Counted from the first letter of the stretch, positions 12,381 through 33,898 are shown. The stretch is DNA of 64,000 nt from Amphibalanus amphitrite (GCF_019059575.1 NW_024881785.1:186001-250000), one strand, 5' to 3'. Numbers and translations are program-made. The notes: generated by a model not told the origin, from the letters alone.

Positions 12381-13667
12381 AGACGCCTCTGCAGTCTGCT
12401 TCGAGTTTCGACACAGAAACAGGCTACCATGAATGGATGTTTATGATGTAATCAGACTTATTTTTAGACATCGTCTTGCGCTTCTCACTCAGCATACTGT
12501 GACAACTCTGATTCAATGGTGTACGGAGTAAAACTTGGTTTTTTTTTGTTTGATTTCTGTATCTCCATCGCTTTTTCCATGGCCTCGCTATTATAACAGT
12601 TTTCCTTTAGACGCCCGGGCGCTGGTCACCTTCCACCGACGACCTTTGTGGGTCGAAAACGTTGAGCGAGCGGAGAGGTGGCGACAGCCGACACGGGTGA
12701 AAGTCGATCACGGGACGCCACACAGCGCGCTCGACATTCCTCGAGGCCGTGCCCCGAACGATGACCGTCCTTTCCTCTGAGAGAGCCGTACAATCACTCG
12801 TGTCCCGTGGTGATCGGGACGGGGCTGGCTCTCGATCGAGTTTCGTTCGAGGCTATATGGGGATTTCCGGTGACACCGAGCCCTCATTCCGGACTGATGA
12901 GCTGTCATTGAATGATACGCTGCGTCGCGTTCAGCTGGGATGACCTTGGGAGGGGTGACAGGTGACGGCGCTGTGAAGGCTGTGACAGGTATAATGACTA
13001 ATGGGACATGGGTGACTGTTGATCGGACAGTAATGGTCAGCGGCTGAGCTAGGTCCGTGACATATGTTTCCCGTGATATTCACTGTAAACCGCACGGCAA
13101 ACGATGATTTTGCTAGGGAATTTCCAGAATCTACTGTGGAGCAACTGGCTCTATCAACGCCGACTAGTACAACTCTTCTTCAAAGCCCATCCGCAGCACC
13201 TTCACAAAATGCACAGGCTCGCCGCCGAGTCCCGTCCGTAATTGCAACCGATCATTTGCCCATTAGCGTGAATAGCGGGCCACTTACGGCGCCGTGATTC
13301 CACCCGGTGTCCGAAGAATACCCGGCACTTGCCGGCAGCCAGCCCGCCGCCGCATTACCACAATAAAGTGGCATACGAAATGCAATTTAATTTTTACTAG
13401 GTAACTGCCCGTGCATCCACGGCAATAATGCATTCCGATCAGCGGCCATTTGTCATTAGCGGACAGAACGTGCGCGCAATTTTAATCCAAGCAGGTCGGC
13501 GGTCAGCGGCGCCGCGGTGCGGTGGTGACAATGACTGTAACATTCCGTCACCAAATAGTCCCTTTTTGCAGCGTCACAGGTCTATGCAAATGACACCGCT
13601 GGTAACCAGGTGGTTGGCGGGTCTGGGCAGAGCGAGGTGCAGATCCGGGCAGAGGATGGGATAGGCA
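12381..13667. other. Unique DNA, nothing recognised
   Basis: Mixed composition with only short open frames. Confidence 0.4.
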
Positions 13668-14232
<565 letters not shown>

Positions 14233-17154
14233 TGACCCCCTGTAAGGGGAGGGGGCCGGGCGTTGGGACGCCGTCTGATTCGGCCACTTCCGTCGTAACG
14301 GCCCCCTGGACAGCCGTGAGCTGATGGGCCGTGTCCGAGGAGCCAGAACGGCCCCCGTGGGACCGTGCTGGCCGTTCGAGCTGGTCCGGACCGCAGCAGA
14401 GACAGGGCCCAGTGTGGAACGGTCGGAGCGATCGAAATCGAGACCACCCCCGGAGCCGCCCTGAGTAATGGAGGCACCAGTACAGGCAATAATCGGGGCC
14501 GCTGTATATGGCACGGAGATGCTCAGACTATTCGAGGAGCACAACAGCTAAGTGAAACCCGCTGGACTTGTGTCTTGCCTGATTTGGGCATTATTTACGA
14601 GGTAGCTGGATCCAGCGAAGCGTTTCATAGTATTCTGACCTATCACCAAGTAGCCAGGACCGATTTATTACGAGGAATGGTGTGGCACTGACCATCATAT
14701 GTTAAAAATGGTCACTACAAATCATTCATGCGAGGCGTTTATCAGATGCTGCAGAATGGCTCCCGTTGGCTACTAATTGATCCTCGCATTGCGCTGCCGA
14801 CCACCGCAGATAGCCAGTCAAAACAATTGATTTATACGATCATTAGAATCGAAATCAAGAGGAAAACTTCACGTTGGTTCACCGTCAGGTAATCAAGACT
14901 CCAAAGGATTATAGATTCGCAACACCATGCAGTGAATATGATGCAGCATCTTATCAGCCTTGCCCGAGGCTATACAGCGTCGCAAGGGCCATAACAATGT
15001 TTATTACGCGAGATCAAACTTTCAGAAAAATCGCATGCTACATGAATATGAGTCCATGTGAGCCATACGCGCAAACATCCGCAGCAATGTGACCAGGTGG
15101 ATGGCTTCAGCCCCAAACCCCACTTCCACTTTGTTTTGCAACTGATGCAACAAAGACCGTGGTCCGTTCCGACAAATCATGACCCAGGTGCCGGGCCGTG
15201 CCATCCGTCCCAGACTCTCGCCAAGTGTCACTCACAATACCGGAAGTGTACCACCACACAGCAGGCCATGCCTTATTACCGTGCACGCAAGGCGCAGCGA
15301 TTTACTCGGGCTGGTCCCGACCGCAGCGGCTCAGGCGGCAGTCGCTCACCGCATCACAGGGACCGCGAGCGGGCCGCGGTGACGGCGGCGCAAAACTCCC
15401 AATACCTTGCCGTCGATGCAGGGACATTTTTGGGAGGGCATGCTTGAGCAGATGATATGCGGAAGGGAACTGACACACAAAGCGTCATACAGCTTTGTGG
15501 TCGCCAAAAGCATTCACCAAATGCATAGATCCTCACAGCCGTGTCTGACACATCAGTCAGTGCCGATAAAAATTACAGGATTCACTGTGTTCACTTTCTG
15601 CTAATTTTTCATATATGTGTTCACTAAACTGGCCGGTGGCTATACTCTTAGCCAGCTGAAAGAAAGCTGGTAGCCAGCAACCATAGCCGTCGACGCACGC
15701 AGAATTGGACATAACTACCCGTAAGTACGGCACTGTCGGCGTATAGTTGAGAGCCACAGCTACTGATGTATCGCAGGCCGGAAGCCATTTCTGCGACACA
15801 ACTGTCACTGAGCCGCGGGAAATAACGCTATCCTGCTCAGGGTTTACTCCAAACACGTCATCTTAGAGCCGGCACGCAGCGACTTCAAATTGCAGTCCTG
15901 ACCAGTCCAACGACTGTGGACGGGAAACCGTAGCCGGGTGGACCTGTGCTGGATTCAACTGGATGGAAAACGAGCTGAGTGGGTCGCGAGGGCAGGCTAG
16001 GTCGCATGGCGAGCTAATTTGAGTCACGTGCTACGGTCAGTGACTACAAGCAGGCATAGTGATATCGGCTTAGATGGAGCAATGTGATCAAAACAAAATA
16101 TGACAAATATAACAAAAGCGTAATCCAATTGTCATGTACCTATATGTTTACCTCCTAAAAGATGGTAGGTATATATGTGCGCGGTTAAATAGAGAACCAA
16201 TAGAAGGTTAACTTTTAGCACCTCTATGTTTGTTTTAAAGATTAGCCAGCGGACCATGGCTGTGGCTATGGCCACACCTTCAGATTTAGGCACCTAGTTA
16301 GTTCAGCGAAATATCATTTCTGGAAACCCATCAGTCTCTGTGTGCTTCATCTCCCAACAGTCCGTCCGTTCACCGTCAACAGACAGTGACAGAAAAGATC
16401 TCCAACAGAGCAGAGAACAGAGGGGGACCGGATCCTCACCCTTCACCCGTCCGAGCTGCACCGCACAGCGGCCGCGCACCCAGAGAACAGCTCAATTACG
16501 CCTAATGACTGTTTGCCGGTCGCCCGGGGCGCGTTATTCACAGGAACCACCTGACCGGCACGTCGCACAACGGAGCGACCCTGCCGACGGGCCGACCCGC
16601 CCCGTCGTCTGCGACACCTGACAGAGTGGAAACAGGCAGCGCTGCGCTCCAGCGGGCCGCGACAAACGACGCCGGTCTCCCCGCCACCGGGGGAGGAACC
16701 GGGGCGCACCCAGCGCCGTTTTTAACCTGGCCGAGAGCAGCGGCGGCGGCCCGCACCGGAGTTCGACGCCGGCGATGTGTCGACCGCGTCGCGACCGATG
16801 ACGGCCGGCGCTGTTGCGTCGTTTTTGCGGCGCGTTTGTTTTGCGGCGGCGGTGGCGGCGCGGCGTGACGGATGCGGCGCACGGCGGCGGCAGCGGCGCA
16901 GTGTCGACAGCTCTGGGGGTGTCGTGTCCTGTCGACCGGAGTCACGCTGACCCAGATATCGCCCCAGGCCCCAGGGAGAGGGGTGACGAGGGAGGGCAAA
17001 GGGGGAGCGGGGTGAGACGAGGTGACAAGGGGTTGCTGCTCCCGCGTGCGACGGGAATTGAGGGCGAGGGGAGCGGAGGGTGACGGTGTCGGGCCCAGTA
17101 GAAGACACTCATTTGGGAAGATTTAGGAGATGGAATAATAAATGTGATTATATA
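14233..17154. other. Unique DNA, no supported gene
   Basis: Moderate GC with AT-rich pockets near 14700-15050 and 16080-16240, then a CpG-rich segment at 16400-17080. Frames there overlap on both strands and show no domain. The CpG-rich block could be a promoter island, but no transcript structure is visible. Confidence 0.4.
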
Positions 17155-17291
17155 TTCCCGACCGGGGCTGGGAAAATGCGTTTTATTCACCGAGGTTTTT
17201 GTGCGGAGGACCGAGTGCCGGTAGGCACGAGGTCCGTAGCAAAAAAAACCGAGGTGAATAAAACTGCATTTTCACAGCCCAAGGTTGGGAA
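17155..17291. repeat. Hairpin element (foldback MITE), arms about 46 bp
   Basis: Arms 17155-17200 and 17244-17291 are inverted copies sharing TTCCC, GGGCTG, GAAAATGC and GTTTTATTCACC. The centre forms a second stem (GGACC...GGTCC with GTGCC/GGCAC inside), so the whole unit could fold into one long hairpin. There are no coding frames and no clear target duplication. Confidence 0.75.
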
Positions 17292-20200
17292 GAGATTTAC
17301 CACATGCCGTACCGGCGGAACAGTTAGTTTCATATTCATTTGATATCATTTATTTTATTCTTAATGTGGTGTAATATTATATTAATACTTTGTTCATATT
17401 TATAGTCACCGTGACTATTTTTTTGTGTTTTTCATTATTGGGCGGCGTTGCGTATGAAAGATGAAATTCCCTTCTTCCCCGGTCCCCCTTATTTACGGTT
17501 TGAAAAAGCTGAGGATGAAGATGGTGAAGCGTCAGAAGTAAGAATAAAGATATGGTGTCCTCTTCCAGCAGAAGTGAGGAAACCGTGAGGAAAACTGAAA
17601 ATTGGGTGAAACGCTGAATCAAACGCGTCTTGGATACCAGCTGGAACAATGTCAAATCACAAATGTTTCATTGTGGCTCGTTAAGATGCTTCGCGCATTT
17701 AAAGTGTTCGTTTTTTGCGTGCATTATGGTGTAATAATGAGTACTCTGACCATGTTCTGCAGCAATACATACATTGGCATTGGAACGATACCTACCCTTG
17801 TCTAGTTGAATTACGTTAACAGCAAAAGTAAGTGAAAACGCAGTCACTTAATTTTGCTCACTTCTGCTGTTGCTGTTAGTGAACACACAATCCGTAAATT
17901 TCTTCTTTGGAATTGGTTCTTCCACTCAGAATATTCAGTAAAACTTTGTCTGGGAAAATCAAAAAGCCCTAGGGCCGAATCGTTTCCCAAATACCTTCAA
18001 CATTAGCCGAGGCGGGCCGAAGCCATTTCCCAAATGCACGTGCTAATGTTAAAGGGATATCTCGGCATGTGGTAAAGACTGAATAAAGAATGGGTAACGT
18101 GAGCCTCTGATACCAGAATCGGCTTTGAAGCTGGAAAACGGATGGAGCCCCCAGGATCAGCAACGTTTTCTAAGCAATGGCTGACGTATCCACAACATTC
18201 GTAACACTTCCGAAGAGTGAACACAACTACTATAAGTTACAATCCCTGTTTGAACTAATTCAGCAGGACTTCTGATGCGGACTTCTGAGCAGGACTTCTG
18301 ATGAGCCTCAAACCTTTCGAAGTCTGAAGCTCATCATTCATCAATGTGCCAGGTTGCACGGCGAGCACCGTATGACCTCTTCTGATCAATCTCGGTCCGC
18401 CAGGGTCAGTGTCGTGTTGACACGGCACCTGCCGCGCCGCACCCTCGGTCTCTCATCTAACAGCTCCTATGACAGTGTGTGCGCGACGAGCCCACCAGCA
18501 CAACCCAACACCTCACACCGTGACATTGCAGTGTCACAGACCGCGACAGGGGTACGGTGACGTGAGCAATGACGTCAACAGACAGCCTCTCAGGTGGTTC
18601 ACGGTGACTCAGACCGATCACCGACGGTCTCAGTGGAGCGTCCGGTATCGCTGACGACGTGTGTCGACTCCGAGACACGGACATCCCGTCGACGACCCAG
18701 AACCGTGAGCTCAGCTGATCGGTCATGGTCATCGGATGTCTCCGTCTGTGACTCAGTGCGCGTCGATTTGGAGAAGGTTGATCATAGATTCGAACCTCTT
18801 CCTCCGTGCACTCCGCTTCGCTCTCTCAGTAGGAGCGGTTTAAATTAGCAGATGTGTCCTGTTTGTTGACAGGAGTTCGATGAAGAGTCGATGAGGACCA
18901 GCACAACGGGAGATAATTTGTTTTGTGACGTCATAATTCCGTCCTGTATTGATGACGTCACCGGAGTGAGAGTGGCGTCCGTGAGGAGCCGTGTGTTTCC
19001 ACCAGGGACCACCCAGCGGCGACGCTGCAGGGGGCCGCGTGGTGGCCACATCAGCAGCGCACACAGCACCGGCCGTGCTGACGTGCTCATTATGGAGCAC
19101 GAACAGAGGATCGCCGTGGCTGCAGCGCCAATGGTGATCGTCTGTGTCAGAGGAGCCTGTTACAGACGGACAGCGCCCTGCCCCCGACTCATCGGAGGAG
19201 TCTCTTTGCGGCGCAGACGATCACAGCGACAACGCAACGGCTAAGCGCTAACGAGAGGGGCTGAACCAGCAACTGCATGGCACGATCAGAATTCAGCGTT
19301 TCACAAGAAAACCGTTCCAGATTTCTCAAAACGCATGCGTACTTCCCACACTGATAAGCACACAACATCGTGCGTCAAACTACCGTTTTAGAGGAGAAAA
19401 AGCGGTCAACCGCACACGATCGTTTGATTAAGCCGCGGCCGCTGCGCCCAATTATCGGCTATCTGTGTGGCCATCTGCGGAGGGCCCACCAGTCCATGGC
19501 TCCTGTGATCCCGTGCAGACAGTTTCTGGAAGCGCCATGAGCAGCCCGTTCGGGCTATCTGATCGGGACCGCTACGGCAGCCAGACATGGTCCCGGTGTA
19601 ATCTGCATGCACCCGGCCACTCCTGCTCCCCCAGGGGCCAACGTTCGGGGACGGTGCGCCCAACAAAGCCGCTCTATTGTGTGTCACGTGTCACAAGAAA
19701 AGCTGATTCAATTTCCAGGCCAAAGAGGTTTTACCTCGATTCTGTTGAAATTATGTAACCGTTTTGCTTTGTCAACTTTGGCCGGGGCTAAATCTTTTCC
19801 TAATATCACTCTCATAACTAACTACCTAACCATGAAGTGTGGTATTCCGTGTCATTCTCTAATGACACACTTATGTCTCCAGTCAGCGGATTCTGTAAAC
19901 GGAAAACACCACCGCCCTCCCTCTCTTCTCAAACGCTGTTACCCGCCCTGCGGCCCTCCTGTGACCCCCCCCCCCCCCCCCGCCCCCCCCCCCCGACCGC
20001 AGCGCGTCGCCACCGACAGCGCATCGGCGGCGACGCGGCCGACATTTCACAGCATGTCCCTGTCAGGCGCGTCCGTTTATTATCAATCGGGCCGTGTTTA
20101 TGTCGCAAATCGAGCCTCCCACCTCTGAGCCGACTCGTCTATAAACCGTTGCGAAGACAGCGCGGCGGATACACAAAAGTCTCTTGAGCCGACGACGGAC

Positions 20201-22559
20201 GACGAGGCGCGTCGTGACCGACGTGTGGCTCCGTCGGCGCCGCATTTTATTCATAAGGCTCGGCCGTGCCGCTCGGCAAACATCCGAGCTCTCTCAAAGG
20301 CGCCGCGGCCCCAAACTTTATCCGGGCGCCGCCTGTTGTGGTTGCGCCGCGTACACAGTCGACTGGCAGACGCAGCTTTTGACGAGCGGCGCGCGCGGCG
20401 GCGACCTGAAAGATGCGCCGCCACCGCTCACCACCCACCACCGCCCACTGCTACCGCCGCGCTGCCGCCCGGAGGTTATCGGCATGGGTGGGAGTCGAGC
20501 GCTTTCACACCGTTGGGTAGAGCTCGCACAGAAAACCTCAGAACAATTCACACGGCCGGTTGATCCTATAAACACACCAGATACCGAGCCGTATTTACGT
20601 TTGTAGGAGCTCCCACTTAGCAGTTAGTTCCTTCGACTCTCATGCTCTTGTCAGCAGACTCAGAGGTGGGTGTCTCCCCCTCTCAGACTCAGCGGTGGTG
20701 AGTTCTGCCCAATACGGCCTCGCGTGGGTGGCGGTCAGTATGAGCCATATCAGCGGTCGCCGCCGGGCCCATCACGTCGTCATGGACCCACCGCAGCGCC
20801 AGCCGCGCTGGGACCGCGACGGGACCGCGACGGGACCGCGCTGGGACCACACCGTGACCGAACTCCGGCCGACGGCCAAATGACAGGAACCGACCGCCAA
20901 TTACATCCGCCTCTGAATTAGTGTCACAATAAAACGACACCACCGAAAGTCGTTAAGCGTCGCGTGGTATAATACACATGAGTTGAGCCGCATGCTCACA
21001 TGCTCGCCTGAAGGTCTCGCTCACGAGGAGCGCTGTTTTATGTCGTTCAAATGTATGCATCCGGTAAATTGTGAAACAAATATTGAAACTGCATTCATCG
21101 CTGTCAGAAACTCATCTAGATAGTGGCGCCGATCACGAACAGGCGAGGTTGGGAATTCCAGGAACTGAGGCAATCGTACCCAGCCGTCCGTGGACACTTG
21201 GAACAGACGTCGCAGTTCCCGGAGGTCGGGCAGTCCAGTGTTGCAGGACGCCGCGGTCGGCAATGCATGATGAGGGGAGTACAGGGCGACTTTGCGAGGA
21301 CACCCAGCTGGATGGATGGTGAAGCACGAGCCCCGATAAGATGTGCATTAACATTGATGCTAAAAAGTTCAACCAACAGGTGACAAATAAATAATACAAT
21401 TTAATTTTCGGGAACGAGTAGCATCTACCTATTGGGCTGGACAAAGCTACCCTTCAATCATCTTAATTTATTCTGCAATTATGGTAATGCTGATTTTGGT
21501 TGGTCTTTTACAATAGCAGAAGATCAAATGTTACCGGAATCTGTTACATAGGTATGTTTCGATTACTTAAAACACTGTGTCTTCAATAAACCAAAATAAT
21601 AATAATGAAAATAATGACAATTTTAATATATGTACACCGAGCACATACAATTTGTTGTCCTGTCGACCGTCGCTGTGGCGGCTGTCGTGGCGCAGTGCGG
21701 CAGAAATGGCGCGTTCCTACGTCCTCAGCTAAGATCGTGATGGATGGTGAGGCTGCGTGCACGGTCGGCCGGTGGTCGTCAGAAAATCACACAGCGTCCT
21801 GGGCCGGCAACTTCCAGTGGTCGACCCTTCAGCTTCGTGCTGAATAGCGCAGTTCGCTTTTACACCTTTTGTACGAGGTATCAACTTCAGCGGGTAAGAA
21901 GTTGCTTAGGATGTCCCAGGTGTCATGCCTATCTATAATGTCTGTTAGAAACAAATTTAAATGAAGATGTAATGTCTATAACCGACAAAGAAGTACGAAT
22001 ATCATAAAACCTGGCATTTTGGTCTACAGAAAGCTTTCTGTAAATCAATGTACCCACTGGGCTTATTTGCAGTCAGGTCTCGAAACCACAAAATGTCTCG
22101 TGCATCTTTAGCCCCCAGATTGCAATGTTACCTGAAAACCCGGCAAATAACACGGCAAATCATCACTGAAAATTTAGGGCCGCTCAGACGTTATTAAGAT
22201 GTTTGGTGGGTGTTTGACGCTATTCAAAATCAGATATATTTGCTTAGACAACGAATTATTGTGTCAAATTGCTAGCTAGTGCAAGCAAAATAACAGTTAT
22301 CAGACGCGCCTATGCCGTGCGAAATCGATTTGAGGTTTCCGCATTTTACCTAGGCCGCAAATTTCAGCGGTGAATAAGTTCAGTCGCGATTGTGGTTAGT
22401 ATCCGTTCAGGTTTGTGCCACGGAAAATCATAGCTACTTCATTGATAAATCGCTGCATCAACTGAGTGGTTATGGCGCCAGCTGCAGACAGAGCACAATA
22501 ATTAGCGATTTTGTTCACACCTTTGCAATCAGTTTTGCGCGCGTTTGTTAGAAGCCAGA
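17292..22559. other. Unique DNA with minor repeats; no gene
   Basis: Near 18260-18305, GCAGGACTTCTGATG is repeated almost three times. TGACGTCA occurs at 18570-18577 and as a close pair at 18926-18933 and 18953-18960. Long C runs lie at about 19967-19994. An 11-bp unit, GGGACCGCGAC, is repeated four times near 20810-20850. The stretch from 21400 to 22560 is AT-rich and featureless. GC-rich open frames near 20000-20600 overlap on both strands and are not supported as genes. Confidence 0.45.
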
Positions 22560-22700
22560 ACTGGTAGGTAAGTACCGACAGAGGACGAGGCATAGGCCGG
22601 GAAGGGACCATGCCGCCATCTAGCTGCGTTACGTCTGTGAGCTAAAATTATCACAGATGAGTGGGGAGTGAATAAAGTTGGTTGGTTGGTTCATTGGTTC
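22560..22700 (+). mobile_element. Possible retroelement 3' end with TTGG-repeat tail
   Basis: Sequence ending GTGAATAAAG followed by TTGGTTGGTTGG resembles the 3' terminus of a LINE or SINE: a polyadenylation-like AATAAA and then a short tandem tail. No coding remnant was found upstream, so class is unknown. Confidence 0.35.
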
Positions 22701-29870
<7,170 letters not shown>

Positions 29871-29874
29871 TTAA

Positions 29875-30819
29875 CCCTCGCACGACCAGGCCATTTCTCA
29901 TAACACGAACGACCAGTGGGGGGGTTGTTACGACCCCCCCCCCTGGCGTTTCAAAACGGAAAGTCGTAGAGCTTAGCGGAAAAAACCAACGGATTGCTCT
30001 CAACGAGATCTCGCGATTGGTGGTATATTTTTTGGTCCTAGGTCAACATTTGACCTACTTTTGACCGGTCAAAGGTCAAATTTTCGGAAAAATAGACTTT
30101 TTTCAACTTTCGGCGGCGATTGCAGCAAAACGGTGGGAGATATCGACTTGAAACCTTCACTATCGTGTTCCTTGATCAATTCTCTATCGTTTGGTATGTA
30201 TCTCGTTTCCCTAGCTCTAAAAATGGCGCGTTGGGAGCGCCGGAAGTCGGCAAGGTCACAGTCCGCGGCAGAAATTCGAAAAATCAGAATTTAAATTTTT
30301 GAAATCTGATTGTATTTTTGGATTTGGGAGGTCCATTTGCTCCCTATAGAAGCTAATATTGCTGCATATTCCCATTGAGGTGACAAGAATTAGCAAAATA
30401 GTGGTTCGGGCGCTTTTCAAAAATAGTACCGGACGCTGTTCCTCTTGTGACGTCATAGCTCCGTGACCTGACCTGACCCGGTCAAATTTCTTATACCATA
30501 TGATAGCCAATACTTGCCCCAACATGCATGGGAAGTTTCATCACGATCCATCAACCGATGTCCGTACCACCGGCAGGAAACCTCGGGCGTTGGCACTCAG
30601 TTTGTGAAAATCCGGCCGGAGGCTGTACCTCTTATGACGTCATAACTCCGTGACCTGACATGACCCGATCAATTTTTTTTTCGGCAAAAGATGCGCAAAG
30701 GTTGCCCCAGAGGGTATTGAAAATTTCAGCCCGCTACGACAAGCCGTTTAGCGTGCACTTCGAAAAAACCTCAGGGGGGGGGGGGGTTGATACAACCCCC
30801 CCCCCTAGGCGTTCTAGGG
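29875..30819. mobile_element. piggyBac-like non-autonomous element, TTAA-flanked
   Basis: TTAA at 29871-29874 and 30820-30823 flanks 945 bp. The ends are CCCTCGCACGACCAGG and, inverted, CCCTAGAACGCCTAGG (12 of 16 identical); CCCTAGA is the known start of piggyBac termini. Just inside each end is a G-run/C-run hairpin (around 29919-29942 and 30773-30805). The interior carries a 45-bp direct repeat (about 30441-30490 and 30628-30675) containing TGACGTCA, CTCCGTGACCTGAC and TGACC half-sites. No transposase frame remains. Confidence 0.85.
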
Positions 30820-30823
30820 TTAA

Positions 30824-33015
30824 GCTTGAAGTGAGACCTAGGACACGCGCGGCTGGAGACACGTTGACTTATACGTGTTCTTTGGATGAACTCTAATTTA
30901 ATTGTGTCCATGACTATCTATCAGTGCGTAAGTAGCGATAAAAATGAGATATCCCATGAAGCCATCACTTAGCATCTCTGCATGGGGCACACGACTCAAC
31001 TATCCATCTTCAGTGGCCGGTCCAAGGATCGATCCTTTTCAGACTGTCAATTCGTCACACGCCTTTCACATGGCCTGTCTGAAATCTGGATGGGAGCTCA
31101 GTCTCAAGGTCAGATTTTCAGGTGAAGAAATGAGGCTTGAAATCGGGCAAAGTGATCGACGAAGTTTGACAGGATTGGACGGACTCTTCATAAAAGCGAC
31201 CAGGTTTACCGGGATATGCAGCTAGCCCATTCTATATCAAGGCGCGCTACTGCCAGTCCTGACTCGTACGATAACACAAAATGTCACGGTAGTGTAATGG
31301 TTATTAGAGCTGAAAACGCTTGTTAAAAACATTTCACATATGAAATATGTTCCGATGAAAAAACGAACAAAATGAATAACTATTTGTCAGATGACACGCA
31401 CAAAATTTCAGGCGTTATTCAATATTCATCTCAAGGAAGTGATATAGTGATAATGACTCTGGTAATACCTTTGCAGCATTATCATAAATATTTTAAAGAG
31501 AATTAACCCGAAATATTTTCTTTTTCATTTATTGCAAAGACCAGCTTTAGGAAAAGGAACTGTACCTACCATCAAACGGTTCGGCACGACGTTTATATTG
31601 TAATGCGACAGATCGTTCCGGGCAATATCAGCATAATGCGCCACGTGACAGCCATTTTTGATCCCATGATCCTCGGGCAAATGTGAATTCCTTTCGTAAG
31701 CATCTCTTTGACTGTCAAGTAAATTGTTTTTGGGATCAAAGCGCGCCCGTGCAGCCCCGGGGGGCCGCGCGGGGAAGGCTGCTGCCTCGACCGTGCCGCC
31801 GCGGGTGGCTCGCATCCAACAAGCCCAAACGTAATTGATTAACTCGGAGATGCAGGAAATTAAAGCGGCAAAGAGTTAATATTTGTGGCCAGGAATGATG
31901 TTTACCGGCGCGGCCGGTGTGTGGGGACGGAAGGCCACTGGCCAAACACTGGATCATCAGCGGAGCGTGGCCGGCCCGCGGGGGGGGGAGGGAGGGGGAC
32001 AGGCACTGCAGCGGCTACCGCTGCCGGTGCACGGCCAATTAATACACTCCGCTCCCGGGTAATTTTCCCGTTGGCCAGTGGAGCGAGACAAGTGTCATTG
32101 GCACTGGTCGTCCATTGAATCAAACAACGGGCCAGCGCGAGAGAGAGGCGAGTCAACACTGTGACAAACCACCGTGTATTCAGCCGCATTATCAATGTGA
32201 ATCGCCAAGAACCACAGAAAGCATTCAAAGCAAGTCCTCAAGTGTCCTCAAGTCATGGCGCACTTTGTGTTATTTCTATTAACAGTGGCGGTGCATTATG
32301 CCGAAGTTGGAGGCCAATTCGCTGATGTAGCCGTCCCGGGGTGTAATTTGCAGCTGGCGGGCTCATTTTGGCGACAGTGGCAGCGCAACAGTGGGGTTCA
32401 CCGGGGTCGGTTACATGCAATAAATCAGCCGGACAGCCGCGCGCTGTGTGCACCCGACAATTCCAGTAAAAGCGCCGCGACATTTGATACGGTGGTCACC
32501 GGGTCGCCGGCGGTACTCACTTGACTCGCCAGCGGTACACAAACGATTCACCAGCGATTAGCACAAATGTAACCGAGTGCACTACGAATGGGCCGTAGTT
32601 CACCAACAACGGACGGCACTGCTTAGGAGGGCTTCACATAGCCGACAAACTAGCACCCATGGTCCGTGGTCAAACGTCTTTCAGCTCTCTTTCGAAAGCA
32701 GCTAGTTTAAAAAAGAAGCTGTTATTTGAATAATTTTGAAATAGGTATGTAATAAACAATGATTATTTCGAAATATCCCGGAAGTAAAGACGGGAAATCA
32801 AACCGCAATCACCAGCTGCGTAATGCAAACGCGCTCGTAAACCATCTCTCCGGGAAATCAGTCAAATAAAGCCCGATGAAAGCTGACCTCAGGTGATATC
32901 ACGGGCACTGCGGAGTGGATCGCTCCCCTGTGGTCTGCGGAACGGTCTGACCGCCGCTGCTGGAGCTGCTGCCGAAGCTCGAATCGTTCCCACAGTGTGT
33001 CATCCTCTGTCACAG
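30824..33015. other. Unique DNA, little recognised
   Basis: AT-rich from 31200 to 31560, then GC-rich. One open frame with a signal-peptide-like start is listed separately (32255-32521). Confidence 0.4.
32255..32521 (+). CDS. Open frame of 89 codons with signal-peptide-like N-terminus
   Basis: The ATG context is acceptable (G at -3, G at +4). Residues 4-17 form a hydrophobic run rich in Phe, Leu and Val, followed by small residues near position 20, as in a secretory signal. The rest has one Cys pair and a Trp-rich patch but no known domain. It may be a small secreted protein, a first exon, or chance. Confidence 0.15.
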
Positions 33016-33300
33016 CGCCGCTACTGGGGTTCCTCCGTCGCTACCAGGTTCCTCCGTCGCTACCGGGTTCCTCCGTCGCTACCGGGTCCTCCACCGCTAC
33101 CGGGGTTCCTCCGTCATTACTAGAGTTCCTCTGGCGCGGACTGGGGTTCCTCCAGCACTACCAGGATTTTTCCAGCGCTACTGGGGTTCCTATGGAGCTG
33201 CTACCGGGGTTCCTCCGGCGCTACCCGTGTTCCTCCGGCATTACTGGGCTGGGCTCCTCTGCCGCTATTGGGGCTCCTCCGACGCGAACAGGGTATCACT
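33016..33300. repeat. Minisatellite, 18-19 bp unit
   Basis: About 15 degenerate copies of a unit like GTTCCTCCGTCGCTACCGG. The first five are nearly identical and later ones diverge (ATTACTAGA, GCGGACTGG variants). Frames through it encode Pro/Ser/Gly repeats and are not genes. Confidence 0.85.
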
Positions 33301-33724
33301 GGCACTGATGGATAGGGTGAGAAGCACCCGCTGCACGGCTCACTACCGCCGCGCCGTCATCGAGCACGTGCATGGTGTTTGCGGAGGCTCATCGCGAGAC
33401 GAAACAGAAACGGTGAAATATGATATACATGTAAAAATAAACTCCAAATTTGTGACCAATGTAAGCGCTCACGTGTAAGTGGTGATTATTATTTGGAAAG
33501 GCGGATCTTCCAGGTCCCCAGGGATATTTAAATTGCCAGACACTGCCACAAAAATGTCAGGAGGCTGGAAGACGGGAACTATACAAGCTATCACTAGGCT
33601 TTGGAGCGGCACAGTTACACAAAAGAAAGCATTGTATTAAAACAAAAGTACAACTTAAGTTGCAATAACTTGATAGAAAGAAAGTAATATGCATTGTCAG
33701 TTAAACCAGAGTTAAACATTCTGG
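33301..33724. other. Unique DNA, nothing recognised
   Basis: Moderate AT content, short frames only. Confidence 0.4.
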
Positions 33725-33732
33725 AAAATATT

Positions 33733-33898
33733 CAGTGGCGGATCCGGGGGGGGGGGGGCAAAATGGGCATTTGCCCCTCCCAAACGGCATAATTTTAACA
33801 TTACGCCTATGGACGAGGCATGGAAAGAATCGATAAATTGTTATGGTTTGCCCCCCCCCCCCCAAAAAAAAAAAAACTCTGAGCTGGATCCGCCTCTG
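33733..33898. mobile_element. hAT-like MITE, 166 bp, with 8-bp TSD
   Basis: Ends CAGTGGCGGATCC and, inverted, CAGAGGCGGATCC (12 of 13 identical) are flanked by AAAATATT (33725-33732) and AAAATATC (33899-33906), a 7-of-8 duplication. CAG-N-G termini and 8-bp duplications are typical of hAT elements. Long G and C runs lie just inside both ends. No transposase. Confidence 0.85.

Noticed and set aside
18776..18800. GGTTCGAATC on the minus strand, a tRNA B-box-like word
   Set aside because: Flanking bases cannot form a T-stem and no A-box or acceptor stem is in place.
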